A stretch of 64,000 nucleotides of DNA from assembly GCF_022867795.2 (NCBI RefSeq), contig NZ_CP107006.1, forward strand, positions 4,526,001 to 4,590,000, read 5' to 3'. This stretch comes from Chitinophaga horti (GTDB taxonomy: Bacteria; Bacteroidota; Bacteroidia; Chitinophagales; Chitinophagaceae). Each line of letters opens with the position of its first letter. The first letter of the stretch is position 1. A program made the translations under genes and the position numbers. The notes beneath the pieces were generated by a model. That model searched no databases. It saw nothing but the letters and a program-made list of their open reading frames with translations, and was not told the origin of the DNA. Below, one piece after another: positions 41,706 to 50,601 of this stretch.

Positions 41706-42881
41706 TTAAAACCGTTCGATCACCCCGGCAATGCCCTGGCCACCGCCCACACAGGCAGTTACCACGCCATACTTTTTACCCAGGCGTTTCAGGTCGCCCA
41801 GTTGCTGGATGGTAAGTTTGGCGCCGGTACAACCCAATGGGTGCCCCAATGCGATGGCGCCACCGTTAATATTCACCTTTTCCGGATCGATGTTCAGTTC
41901 GCGGATAACGGCTACGGCCTGCGAAGCGAAAGCCTCGTTCAGTTCTACCAGGTCGATGTCGTTGAGCGTTTTACCGGCACGTTCCAATGCTTTAGGCACC
42001 GCCGCCACCGGGCCAATCCCCATGATGCGCGGATGTACACCTGCCGATACGCAGGATACCAGTCGGCCAATCGGCTCCAATCCCAGCTCCTTCACCATTT
42101 TACCGCTCATGACGATCACGAAAGCAGCGCCGTCGGAGGTTTGGGATGAATTGCCCGCCGTCACAGAACCACCGGCAGCAAATACCGGTTTCAGTTTGGC
42201 CAATGCCTCTAAAGAAGTGTCGGCGCGTGGCCCTTCATCGGTATCCACTACATATTTGCGGGCTTGCTTTTTGCCTTTTTCATCCAGGTAAATTTCTTCC
42301 ACGTTGATAGGAAGAATACCCTCTTTGAAATGCCCGTTCTGTATAGCGGCAATCGCACGTTGGTGCGAGCGGTACGAGAACTCGTCCTGTTGCTCGCGGG
42401 AGATATTAAATTCACGGGCTACCGCTTCCGCAGTAAGCCCCATGCTGAGGTAATAATCGGGAGTAGTGCTGGTTACCGTGTAGTTAGGCACTGTTTTCCA
42501 ACCAGCTACCGGCACAAGGCTCATGCTTTCGGTACCTCCGGCAATGATGCAATCTGCCATACCGCTTTGGATCTTAGCCGTAGCGATGGCGATCGTTTCC
42601 AGGCCGGATGCGCAGTAACGGTTAACGGTCATGCCTGGCACTTCGATGCCAAGTGCGCGTACAGAGATCAGGCGGCCAATTTGAAGCCCCTGTTCTGCTT
42701 CCGGCACGGCGTTACCAACAATCAAATCATCTACACGGCCTGGCTCCAGTTGCGGTACAGATTTCAGCAAACCGGTAATCACATCAACGGCCAGGTCATC
42801 CGGACGGTAAAACCGGAAACCACCGCGTTTCGACTTAGTCACCGCGGTCCTGTAACCGGCTACGATATATGCATCCTGCAT
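41706..42881 (-). CDS. Acetyl-CoA C-acyltransferase (thiolase)
   Basis: The 391-residue protein has the three thiolase active-site regions: nucleophile Cys90 in NRYCASGLETIAIA, the histidine in GHPLGCTGAK (about 347-356) and the second cysteine in CVGGGQGIAG (about 375-384). The VDDLIVGNAVPEAEQGLQIGR segment also fits. It could act in beta-oxidation (FadA type) or in acetoacetyl-CoA synthesis. No fadB partner is adjacent. The gene has its own terminator and is separate from the DUF4249 gene. Confidence 0.93.
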   Translation of the reverse strand: MQDAYIVAGYRTAVTKSKRGGFRFYRPDDLAVDVITGLLKSVPQLEPGRVDDLIVGNAVPEAEQGLQIGRLISVRALGIEVPGMTVNRYCASGLETIAIATAKIQSGMADCIIAGGTESMSLVPVAGWKTVPNYTVTSTTPDYYLSMGLTAEAVAREFNISREQQDEFSYRSHQRAIAAIQNGHFKEGILPINVEEIYLDEKGKKQARKYVVDTDEGPRADTSLEALAKLKPVFAAGGSVTAGNSSQTSDGAAFVIVMSGKMVKELGLEPIGRLVSCVSAGVHPRIMGIGPVAAVPKALERAGKTLNDIDLVELNEAFASQAVAVIRELNIDPEKVNINGGAIALGHPLGCTGAKLTIQQLGDLKRLGKKYGVVTACVGGGQGIAGVIERF

Positions 42882-42944
42882 GGTTAACTCATTTTGTTCC
42901 TACCAAATTTAAGGTATTGTGTTCAATTTAAGCGCAGGGTAAAC

Positions 42945-43799
42945 CTAGTTGGCTTTGAACGGTAAACGCACGCTGTTTATACCCGCCACAATGCCGTAAC
43001 CACCCATAACATTGGTGTACACTTTGGAGGCGTCGGTGAGCACATTACCGCTGTTAGTCACCTGTATATCAAAACTTCTGAGGTAGTTGTAAGCGGCCGG
43101 GGTGAGGGAAGTAATTTCCAGTATAAGTTGCTGACCGGCCGGTACCGCTTTTTCCGTTTGCATGAAGATGGTGAGTTTGCGACCATTGAACCGCTCGTCG
43201 TTAATAACGTTCGTCTCAAAATATTGCGGGCTGATCACGTTCATGAAATCACTGTTGTAGGACGCATCGAATCGTACTTTTAAGGCGGTCTTTATCACCA
43301 CCGCGCCATTTACTTCTTCCGCCGCATATACACGGATGCGGTAGTAGTTCACGACATCGCTACGGTCCTGCAGTTCGAAGTTGAGCCGACTGCCGCCAGC
43401 AAAGGCAGCCACGTTACCGGCGATGGGTGCCAGTGGCAACGAATCCTTCGCCACGATGGGCTCCAGCCCATTATGTATGGCGGTTACTTCGTAGCTACTG
43501 CCATATTTCACGTTTCTGGCTGATACAAAATAGCCCACGCTATTGATCACCTGGCGTGTAACGGGAATGGCTACCCCATCTTCCAGCAACTGCACATCGG
43601 CAGCTACCAGTTCCTCGAAGTTTACCGCTCCGGGCCGCGTGCTGCGCGTTACGCGAATATACACCGGGCTATCGGCCTGCATAAAAGTGTTTACCACAAT
43701 TTTATCACCGGCGTAAGGCACATCCACATCCACTTTCTTTTCGCAAGCGGTGACGGCCAGTACAAATAATCCTATCAAACTAAATAATACCTTTTTCAT
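42945..43799 (-). CDS. DUF4249 lipoprotein
   Basis: The 284-residue protein has a lipoprotein signal with a lipobox AVTAC (Cys19). The mature part shows the DUF4249 pattern (PYAGDKIVVNTFMQADSPVYIRVTRS, VQLLEDGVAIP, GSSYEVTAIHNGLEPIVAKDSLPL), mostly beta strands. Such proteins accompany STN-type TonB receptors in Bacteroidota and probably sit on the outer leaflet or periplasmic side near the receptor. It follows the receptor gene by 6 bases, and is the last gene of the sigma/FecR operon. Confidence 0.88.
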   Translation of the reverse strand: MKKVLFSLIGLFVLAVTACEKKVDVDVPYAGDKIVVNTFMQADSPVYIRVTRSTRPGAVNFEELVAADVQLLEDGVAIPVTRQVINSVGYFVSARNVKYGSSYEVTAIHNGLEPIVAKDSLPLAPIAGNVAAFAGGSRLNFELQDRSDVVNYYRIRVYAAEEVNGAVVIKTALKVRFDASYNSDFMNVISPQYFETNVINDERFNGRKLTIFMQTEKAVPAGQQLILEITSLTPAAYNYLRSFDIQVTNSGNVLTDASKVYTNVMGGYGIVAGINSVRLPFKAN

Positions 43800-43805
43800 G
43801 CTACA

Positions 43806-46445
43806 CTATTTAGCGCGTATGGAAAATGTTAAACTTGGTAATACAGGCAGCAGTGTAAACTGAGTAAGATCGCGCCTGCCCATGTTCTCGTCATACTTAT
43901 AGTAATAGTAAAACGGATTCTTGCGGTTATACACATTGTACACACTCATGTTCATCGAATAGTCGAACTTTTTACGCTGCCAGTTATACGACACACTAAG
44001 GTCCAGCCGGTGCTGGTCCATCGTGCGTAATGTATTCCTATCCCCCACATAATCTACCTGCCCGCTACCCGGCAGCAATGGCGGATCGTAAGGCGAACTT
44101 CCCGGTGCCGGCTCATAACTCGCGGAAGCCAGTGTTAACGGCATGCCAGACATGTACATCCAGTTGGCCGACAGCTCCCAGTTCTTTTCAAAACGGTGGG
44201 ATAACATCAGCTCCAGGTCGTGCAGGTGATCGTATTTGTAAGGAAATATTTTACCATTGTTGATGTTCGGAAAGCTACGCCGCGAGCGCGACAGGGTGTA
44301 GCCGACTGTTGCCTGTGTACGACCGGCCTTCTTTTGCGCCAGCAGTTCAAAGCCATAACTGCTGCCTTGTCCTATGACTACTTTTTCATCCCAGCTCTTG
44401 GTGGCCGACTGAAAATTACCTGCCTGCTCCTCGTACTCGATCACGTTCTGCATGGTTTTGTAATAGGCTTCCAGCGATAATTCGTACTGTTTGTCCTTAC
44501 TCGTCTTCGCCAATCCAAGCGCCACCTGGTTCGATATCATGGGCCGCACTTTGTCGGTTACGGGCACCCATAAATCTGTCGGCAAATAAGTACTGTTGTT
44601 CGACAACAAATGAATGTACTGCACCATCTTCGTATACGTCCACTTCATGGCCCAGTTGCGCGGCAGCATGTACCGGAAGCCCAGCCGGGGCTGCACGGAG
44701 CGATACCATTCCGGGAAGATCATAAATGCGGAAATGTGTAACCCCAGGTTCAGGTGCAAAGAATCGGAAATCCGCCAGTCGTCTTCGGCATACATAGACA
44801 GTTCGAGTCCGCCCGGTTTTTCTTTATTATACGCCGTGTCGTACACATCGTTCTCCTGGCTGCTGAACTGGGTGATGCCGGGTTCAAAAATGTGATAGGC
44901 GCCCTGCAAACCGAAACGCACCACGTGGTTCGGGTGCGGACGATAGTCGTAATCAAGCTTCAACGATCCGTTCTGGGTGCGGGAGTAGTATTTACCGAAC
45001 AGGTTATCCTTTTCCGGTACGCGGAACGATTCGTATTTATACCGGTAATCGGTGAGGAAAAAGTATTGAGAAAAACTGGCTGTCAGGTTCGAGAACAACC
45101 GCGGATTGTACAGGTGATTCCAGCGCAGCGAGTAGATCTGATTGCCCCATCCCAGCCTAAAATTCAGCATTTCCTGGTAACTCTTGTCGCCAAAAGAATC
45201 GTTATATTCCTTGTCGGTGAGCAATTTCATATTATCCTGTCCGCCATAGGCGCTAATGAACAAACGATCGCGCGGCGAAAAGATGTGGTTAATCTTGATG
45301 TTCGCATCATAAAACATCACACCAAACTCACCGTTATCGCCCACGTCGAGGTTCTTTTCCACGAAGGGTTGCATGTACAGGTCGGCCAGGGAACGGCGAC
45401 CGGTGAGTACGAACGACGTTTTATTTTTCCAGATAGGCCCTTCTACGATAAACTTGCCCGAGAGTAAGCCTGCAGAGGCCTCCCAGCGATACTTATGCAT
45501 ATCGCCGTCTTTGAGGGAGACATCTGTTACGGACGATAATCGTCCGCCATAGCGTGCCGGGAAAGCGCCTTTATACAGCTCCACGTTCTTCACCAGGTCG
45601 GGGTGAAACACAGAGTAAATACCAAAAAGGTGCGACGGATTATACACCGGTGTACCATCCAGTAATACCAGGTTTTGTTCCGGACTGCCACCCCGTACGT
45701 TCATGCCACTCACCCCATCGCGACCGCCACTCACGCCGGGCATTGCCATCATCGTTCGCAGCACATCCTCTTCGCCTAACAATTTCGGCATTGTTTTCAC
45801 CTGCGATAGCGGTATACTGATGCGACTCATCTGCGTTTGGTCCTGCAGTTTCGGAGCCGATTCCGTCACCTCCACCTGCTTTAAGGTATTGGAAGGCTTA
45901 AGCTGCACCTTCAGCTGCCGGCTCGATTTATCTTTCAGGCTGATCATCACCGGTTCGTAACCGATGTAAGTGGCGATCAGCGTAAGCGTATCTCTTTTCG
46001 TGGTCAGACTGTAAAACCCATATTGGTTGGAAACAGTGCCTACCTGTAACAGCGGCGAATACACAGTAACGCCAATCAGCTTTTCGCCGGTGATCGCATC
46101 TTCCGCGTAACCGCTGATCGTTCGTTGTTCCTTCTTTTTAGCCGTAAGTACGATCTGTTCGCCAATGCGTTTGTATTCAACGCCGTTTTCGTCGAACACC
46201 AGTTCCATCAGGCGTTTTAGCGATACATTACGCACATCTACATCCACCATTTGCGACATACGCACGACGTCGCGGCTGTACGAAAACTGGATGCCATAGG
46301 TTTTACCTAACTGACGGCATACTTCGGATAAAGGTTGTTGTTTAACAGAGAGGGAAACACGCGTGCGCCAGTTCCAGGCCCACGACTGCAACGGAAAATA
46401 CAGTAAAAGCATACCCAAAAGCAGTTTCCTGGCAAGCGGTTTCAT
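43806..46445 (-). CDS. TonB-dependent receptor with STN signalling domain
   Basis: The 879-residue protein has a signal peptide, an STN domain (about 28-100, SLSVKQQPLSEVCRQLGKTYGIQFSYSRDVV), a carboxypeptidase-like domain (about 112-190), a plug (EDVLRTMMAMPGVSGGRDGVSGMNVRGGSPEQNLVLLDGTPVYNPSHLFG) and a barrel. STN domains in this position signal to FecR. The preceding genes encode an ECF sigma factor and a FecR-like protein, so this is a cell-surface signalling operon. The ligand is unknown; polysaccharides or siderophores are common in relatives. Confidence 0.92.
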   Translation of the reverse strand: MKPLARKLLLGMLLLYFPLQSWAWNWRTRVSLSVKQQPLSEVCRQLGKTYGIQFSYSRDVVRMSQMVDVDVRNVSLKRLMELVFDENGVEYKRIGEQIVLTAKKKEQRTISGYAEDAITGEKLIGVTVYSPLLQVGTVSNQYGFYSLTTKRDTLTLIATYIGYEPVMISLKDKSSRQLKVQLKPSNTLKQVEVTESAPKLQDQTQMSRISIPLSQVKTMPKLLGEEDVLRTMMAMPGVSGGRDGVSGMNVRGGSPEQNLVLLDGTPVYNPSHLFGIYSVFHPDLVKNVELYKGAFPARYGGRLSSVTDVSLKDGDMHKYRWEASAGLLSGKFIVEGPIWKNKTSFVLTGRRSLADLYMQPFVEKNLDVGDNGEFGVMFYDANIKINHIFSPRDRLFISAYGGQDNMKLLTDKEYNDSFGDKSYQEMLNFRLGWGNQIYSLRWNHLYNPRLFSNLTASFSQYFFLTDYRYKYESFRVPEKDNLFGKYYSRTQNGSLKLDYDYRPHPNHVVRFGLQGAYHIFEPGITQFSSQENDVYDTAYNKEKPGGLELSMYAEDDWRISDSLHLNLGLHISAFMIFPEWYRSVQPRLGFRYMLPRNWAMKWTYTKMVQYIHLLSNNSTYLPTDLWVPVTDKVRPMISNQVALGLAKTSKDKQYELSLEAYYKTMQNVIEYEEQAGNFQSATKSWDEKVVIGQGSSYGFELLAQKKAGRTQATVGYTLSRSRRSFPNINNGKIFPYKYDHLHDLELMLSHRFEKNWELSANWMYMSGMPLTLASASYEPAPGSSPYDPPLLPGSGQVDYVGDRNTLRTMDQHRLDLSVSYNWQRKKFDYSMNMSVYNVYNRKNPFYYYYKYDENMGRRDLTQFTLLPVLPSLTFSIRAK

Positions 46446-46473
46446 TATAAGGCGGTAGTTATAGCGGTTACTG

Positions 46474-47445
46474 TTATTCTACAATGTAAATTCCGGGGGC
46501 TTTTTGTGTAATGGAAATGCCATTCATATAGGCCAGCGTTTCCACCACTTCTGCTATCGGGCGGTTATTGAAGTTCGTTGTTATAGGCGTTTTCAGCAAA
46601 CCGGTATCTTTCACTTCAAACTTCACGTTGTAGATCGCCTCTACGGTTTCGATCACATCGCTGAGTGGCGCATCTTCAAAACTGAGTTCAAGCTTTTCCA
46701 CATCCACCACATGGTCTACAATGTAAGGCTTGCGGTTCGGCTCGGGCTGCCGGAGTAACATGCCGGGCGTCATCACCAGGCTGCGTTGCTCCTTGTTATT
46801 CATCACCATGATCTTACCACTGGTTACATGAATATCCAGCGGCCTGTTCTCGCGAAAATCGATCGAAAACTGTGTACCCAGTACCCTTACCATCATATCC
46901 TCGTTCATCTGCACTTCGAAAGGATGCTGCTCGTCTGCCGTTATATCAAAGAAAGCCTTGCCCTTCAGGTAAACCCGTCGTTCCTTTTTACCGAAATCCT
47001 GCGCCACCCGAAGTTCGGAGGCACTGTCCAGTCGCACCTTACTGCCATCGGGCAGTACCTGCTCCTGCACGCCATTGAACACCAGTGTTTTTTCCCCTGG
47101 CCCGGAAGTGAGGTTCCACACACCTACCCCGGCGGCCACAATGGCCAGTATTACCGCGGCGGCAGGCAACCAGCGGCGTTGTTTGCGCCCGGGCATCGCT
47201 ACCACTTTGGCCCCTTCGGGCTGAATAGTGTTTAACAGCCGTTGCCAGGAGGCCTCGGTATTCACCACCGTTTGCACGGGCGCGGGCGCCTCCAGCATTT
47301 TACGCACCCCTTCCAGCACCGCCTCGTTGGCAGCGTTGTCGGCTCTCCAGGTATCAACCCACTGCCGCTCCAGCCCGTCCGCTTCGTTAAGCAGGTACTT
47401 GCAGAGCAACGTGTAGAGCGCCTCGTCGGGATGCAATTCGTTCAT
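46474..47445 (-). CDS. FecR-type anti-sigma factor
   Basis: The 323-residue protein has an N-terminal cytoplasmic part (about 1-85), one membrane helix (about 90-108, RWLPAAAVILAIVAAGVGVW), a FecR domain (about 115-220, KTLVFNGVQEQVLPDGSKVRLDSASELRVAQDFGKKERRVYLKG) and a C-terminal DUF4974 domain (KLELSFEDAPLSDVIETVEAIYNVKFEV). The DUF4974 part should contact the STN domain of the receptor encoded after a gap of 28 bases. It likely controls the sigma factor encoded just upstream. Confidence 0.93.
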   Translation of the reverse strand: MNELHPDEALYTLLCKYLLNEADGLERQWVDTWRADNAANEAVLEGVRKMLEAPAPVQTVVNTEASWQRLLNTIQPEGAKVVAMPGRKQRRWLPAAAVILAIVAAGVGVWNLTSGPGEKTLVFNGVQEQVLPDGSKVRLDSASELRVAQDFGKKERRVYLKGKAFFDITADEQHPFEVQMNEDMMVRVLGTQFSIDFRENRPLDIHVTSGKIMVMNNKEQRSLVMTPGMLLRQPEPNRKPYIVDHVVDVEKLELSFEDAPLSDVIETVEAIYNVKFEVKDTGLLKTPITTNFNNRPIAEVVETLAYMNGISITQKAPGIYIVE

Positions 47446-47492
47446 GAAACAGTGTAACTTTTATAATAGACGCTTAACGGAGCCTGAGCCCC

Positions 47493-48032
47493 CTACGCCG
47501 GTTTAACTTTTTTTGCGATCGCTATCAACATCAAAATCAGTGGCAAATACTCCTTCAGTTCCCCGTGCAGGATCTTTAACGCCTTGCCCATCTGGTTTTC
47601 GACGGTTTTAACGGAGATGTCCATAACAGTGGCTATTTCGGCATACTTCAGGTGTTGCTGGCGGCTCAGCACGAATACCTCGCGACAGCGCTCCGGTAAT
47701 TTCTGCAAGGCCTGGTGCAGCATTCGTTCCAGCTCGCGGGCCTGTATCACATTGTCGGAGGCGGTGGACTGCGACAAGCCGAAGTCCGTTTCCTTGCCAC
47801 TGCGTACCTGCTGCTTGCGCCACTGGCTGATGGCGGTGTTACGGATTGCGGTGAACAGGTAAGACTTTACGGAGCCGGTGATCGCGATAGCCGCGCGTTT
47901 CTCCCATAACTGGGTAAACACGAGCTGTACGATCTCCTCTCCCTCCAACGGATCGCCGGTATAATGTATGGCGAACGAGAGGCAGTGCGGGTGATGCTCC
48001 TTAAATATCTGTTCAAATTCCCGTAACTCCAT
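47493..48032 (-). CDS. ECF RNA polymerase sigma factor
   Basis: The start at 48032 (MELREFEQIFKEHHPHCLSF) is chosen because a longer frame to 48071 adds a poorly conserved stretch. The 179-residue product has region 2 (YTGDPLEGEEIVQLVFTQLWEKR, AVKSYLF-type helix) and region 4 (LPERCREVFVLSRQQHLKYAEIATVMDISVKTVENQMGKALKIL). This Bacteroidota ECF type pairs with FecR and STN receptors, and the FecR gene follows 47 bases later. Release from FecR would activate this same operon. Confidence 0.92.
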   Translation of the reverse strand: MELREFEQIFKEHHPHCLSFAIHYTGDPLEGEEIVQLVFTQLWEKRAAIAITGSVKSYLFTAIRNTAISQWRKQQVRSGKETDFGLSQSTASDNVIQARELERMLHQALQKLPERCREVFVLSRQQHLKYAEIATVMDISVKTVENQMGKALKILHGELKEYLPLILMLIAIAKKVKPA

Positions 48033-48144
48033 GGTGCGATTAACGCGACAAATGTAACCCGCCTTCCCCAAAAATCAAGGTGCGGGGCTGAATTATAGTA
48101 ATAATTAGCGAAAGGTAATATATATGTGATATTTAACGATACTT

Positions 48145-48152
48145 TATCTTTG
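48145..48152 (+). promoter_or_regulatory. Promoter -7 box of pyrD
   Basis: TATCTTTG lies 8 bases before the pyrD ATG at 48161. Confidence 0.6.
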
Positions 48153-48160
48153 CACCACGC

Positions 48161-49186
48161 ATGTACGGATTAATTAAAAAAATACTCTTCTGCTTTCCTC
48201 CTGAAAGCATTCACCACGGCGTAATGCGTGGTTTAAAAGTGATGCATGGTTTGCCCCTGGGCAAAAACCTGCTGGGCTCTTTTTGTCGCCCGGATGATAC
48301 CGGCCTTCAGCGCGAAGTGTTCGGACTCACTTTCAAAAACCCTGTAGGCCTTGCTGCCGGGTTTGATAAAGACGCCAAATACATCGATGAGCTGTCGGAC
48401 CTCGGCTTCGGTTTCGTGGAAATCGGTACCGTAACGCCTGTGGGCCAGCCCGGTAACGAGCAGCCCAGGCTGTTTCGCCTGCCGGCCGACCAGGCGCTCA
48501 TTAACCGTATGGGCTTTAACAACGAGGGCGCTAAAGCAGCTGCGAAACGACTGGCCCTGCGCAAGTCGAACATCATCGTGGGCGGCAACATCGGTAAAAA
48601 CAAACTTACGCCGAACGAGGATGCGGTAAGCGACTACGAGAAATGTTTTCATGCCTTATATGATGGCGTAGACTATTTCGTGGTAAACGTGAGCTCGCCC
48701 AATACCCCCGGTTTACGCGCCCTGCAGGAAAAGGAGCCGCTGAAACAGCTGCTGCACCACCTGCAAACGATTAATGCGGCCAAACCAAAAGCGAAACCCA
48801 TCCTGCTTAAAATAGCACCGGACCTCACCCCGGAGCAGCTGGACGATATCGTCGAAATCGTTAACGAAACCAAACTGGCCGGCATCGTGGCCACCAATAC
48901 CACGATCAGCCGGGAAGGGCTTGCCACCCCCAACGCCGAAGTGGAAAAGATCGGCATGGGCGGACTGAGCGGGTTGCCGGTGAAAGAAAAGGCTACCGAA
49001 GTGATCCGGTACATCCACCGTAAATCGGGCGGCAGCATCCCCATTATCGCCGTAGGCGGCATCTTTACCGCCGAAGACGCCCAGGAAAAGCTGGACGCTG
49101 GCGCGGTTTTGGTGCAGGTGTACACGGGCTTCATCTACGAGGGGCCTGCCATTGTGAAAAAAATCTGCTCGGGACTCAAAAAATAA
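48161..49186 (+). CDS. pyrD: Dihydroorotate dehydrogenase (quinone), class 2
   Basis: The 341-residue protein is class 2: an N-terminal helix pair for membrane association (LIKKILFCFPPESIHHGVMRGLKVMH), then FKNPVGLAAGFDKDAKYIDELSDLGFGFVEIGTVTP, the catalytic Ser region NVSSPNTPGLRALQ, KIAPDLTPEQLDDIV, ATNTTISREGL and the FMN phosphate site IIAVGGIFTAEDAQEKLDAGAVLVQVYTGFIYEGP. It oxidises dihydroorotate to orotate with quinone. It is followed by a TerC-family gene after 17 bases on the same strand. Confidence 0.97.
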   Translation: MYGLIKKILFCFPPESIHHGVMRGLKVMHGLPLGKNLLGSFCRPDDTGLQREVFGLTFKNPVGLAAGFDKDAKYIDELSDLGFGFVEIGTVTPVGQPGNEQPRLFRLPADQALINRMGFNNEGAKAAAKRLALRKSNIIVGGNIGKNKLTPNEDAVSDYEKCFHALYDGVDYFVVNVSSPNTPGLRALQEKEPLKQLLHHLQTINAAKPKAKPILLKIAPDLTPEQLDDIVEIVNETKLAGIVATNTTISREGLATPNAEVEKIGMGGLSGLPVKEKATEVIRYIHRKSGGSIPIIAVGGIFTAEDAQEKLDAGAVLVQVYTGFIYEGPAIVKKICSGLKK

Positions 49187-49203
49187 ACTCAACCCAATAA
49201 ATC

Positions 49204-49974
49204 ATGGAACAATTCCTGACGGCTGATGCCATTATCAGCCTCTTTACCCTCATACTCATGGAAGTCGTGCTGGGTATCGATAACGTAATTTTCGTATCCA
49301 TTGTCATGAACCGCCTGCCGGTAGAAAAACGGCTGACGGCGCGCCGCATCTGGATGTTTACCGGCATCGGCGTACGCGTAATACTGCTGCTGTGCATCGG
49401 GTACATCGTAAGGGCCGTACACCCTTTATTTACCATTGCCGGCCACGGTTTCAGCCTGCGCGACCTCATCATGCTCGGTGGTGGTTTGTTCCTGCTGATC
49501 AAAACCACCATGGAAATTCACCACAAGCTGGAAGGTGAAGAAGAGGCCACCCTCAACGAAAACGCTAAAGGCGGCAATGCCAAACTGGCCAAAGTGATCG
49601 GACAAATCATCCTCATCGACACCGTTTTCTCGTTCGACAGTATCATTACCGCCGTGGGCCTGGCCAAACATGTACCTATTATGATCATTGCGGTAATAAT
49701 CGCCATGTTTGTCATGTTCCTGTTCGCGCCCCGCATCAGCGACTTCATCCACAAACACCCTACTTTCAAAATGCTGGCCCTCTCCTTCCTGGTAATGGTG
49801 GGCGTGGTGTTGATCGTAGAAGGCTGGAGCGCCGAAGCAGCCCACGACCTGCACCTGAAGAACTATGTATACTTCGCCATGGCCTTTTCCTTCCTGGTTG
49901 AACTCCTGAACATGAAAATGCGCAAAAATACCCAGAAGCCGGTGGAACTGCGCCAGCCCAAGATAGAAGAGTAG
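49204..49974 (+). CDS. TerC-family membrane protein
   Basis: The 256-residue protein has about seven membrane helices and the two acidic TerC motifs: EVVLGIDNVIFVS (about 20-32) and DTVFSFDSIITAVGLAK (about 140-156). Family members have been linked to metal homeostasis and manganese export; the C-terminal MKMRKNTQKPVELRQPKIEE is a charged tail. It is 17 bases downstream of pyrD and may be co-transcribed with it, with no evident functional connection. Confidence 0.9.
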   Translation: MEQFLTADAIISLFTLILMEVVLGIDNVIFVSIVMNRLPVEKRLTARRIWMFTGIGVRVILLLCIGYIVRAVHPLFTIAGHGFSLRDLIMLGGGLFLLIKTTMEIHHKLEGEEEATLNENAKGGNAKLAKVIGQIILIDTVFSFDSIITAVGLAKHVPIMIIAVIIAMFVMFLFAPRISDFIHKHPTFKMLALSFLVMVGVVLIVEGWSAEAAHDLHLKNYVYFAMAFSFLVELLNMKMRKNTQKPVELRQPKIEE

Positions 49975-49995
49975 TTATTATCAATAAGTTAGTCC

Positions 49996-50026
49996 AAAGC
50001 CCGGTCGTTAAGGCCGGGCTTTTTTT
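49996..50026 (+). terminator. Terminator of the pyrD/terC unit
   Basis: AAAGCCCGG pairs with CCGGGCTTT; a run of T follows. Confidence 0.85.
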
Positions 50027-50105
50027 ATGGATGTAACCAGCTTTAACCCTCTCCTGAGCCCCCGTTGCGTCGCACACCTCGCCGGTTTTACCCATTTTCG
50101 TCAAC

Positions 50106-50120
50106 ATGTTAAAATAACAT
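50106..50120. promoter_or_regulatory. Perfect 15-base palindrome
   Basis: ATGTTA-AAA-TAACAT has the same 6-3-6 layout as the operator at 37960-37974. It lies in non-coding sequence 80 bases after the terC terminator. What it controls is not apparent. Confidence 0.35.
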
Positions 50121-50207
50121 CATCCCTACCCCATCAGTTTTCCCAGGCGTCCTCTATGGCCCTGTCAGCCTTGCTACCGGGAAGCCGCATCCCTGCTGGA
50201 TAATTCA

Positions 50208-50323
50208 CGTATCCTTCGTATATCCTTCGTTAATATTAGGTATATCTTTCGTATATTGTTCGTATGTATACGAAGAATATACGAACAATATACGAAGGAT
50301 CTACGAAGGATTAACGAAGAATC
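50208..50323. repeat. Cluster of decamers TACGAA(G/C)(A/G)AT in inverted arms
   Basis: The right half has five units, TACGAAGAAT, TACGAACAAT, TACGAAGGAT, TACGAAGGAT and ACGAAGAAT, at 11-base steps. The left half has four reverse units, including ATCCTTCGTA, ATCTTTCGTA and ATTGTTCGTA. ATCTTTCGTATATTGTTCGT can pair with its near complement on the right, forming a long hairpin. Sites spaced by one helical turn suggest cooperative protein binding. Confidence 0.75.
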
Positions 50324-50391
50324 ATGCAAGGATGGCGCAAAGATGGTGGTAGGATATTACCCTCGTTTCTCTGTCGTCAATTTTAACCGAA

Positions 50392-50469
50392 GAGAAGCAA
50401 ATATGCGCACCCGGTCTTCACGCTGGCAAACACATGATGCCGGCCAGTGAGTGATACAACGGCGGCTGA
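50392..50469 (+). repeat. Dispersed intergenic repeat, copy B
   Basis: Partner of 7208-7298; the 24-base end (50446-50469) differs at one position. GAGAAGC and CGGTCTTC occur in the same order. Confidence 0.55.
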
Positions 50470-50544
50470 AACGAGTTCGGAGGCCGGTTAACAAGGAAAA
50501 AAATTAAACCCTGCCGGGTATTTCCGAATTACTGGTCGTTTACT

Positions 50545-50552
50545 TACCTTTG
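50545..50552 (+). promoter_or_regulatory. Promoter -7 box of atpG
   Basis: TACCTTTG lies 49 bases before the ATG; a small GGGC-TAC-GCCC hairpin (50567-50577) is present in the leader. Confidence 0.55.
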
Positions 50553-50601
50553 CACCCGAAAAAGAGGGGCTACGCCCTTTTATATAAATCCATATAATTA
50601 T

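Larger units (their letters stand above)
50027..50544. other. Large intergenic region with repeats
   Basis: More than 500 bases without a convincing gene. A 64-codon frame at 50256-50450 lies partly on the repeats and shows no protein features. The region holds a perfect ATGTTA-AAA-TAACAT palindrome (50106-50120), the 11-bp decamer cluster (50208-50323) and a copy of a dispersed repeat (50392-50469). Confidence 0.6.

Noticed and set aside
50256..50450. 64-codon frame over the decamer cluster
   Set aside because: Its first half is just translated repeats and its end runs into a dispersed repeat.
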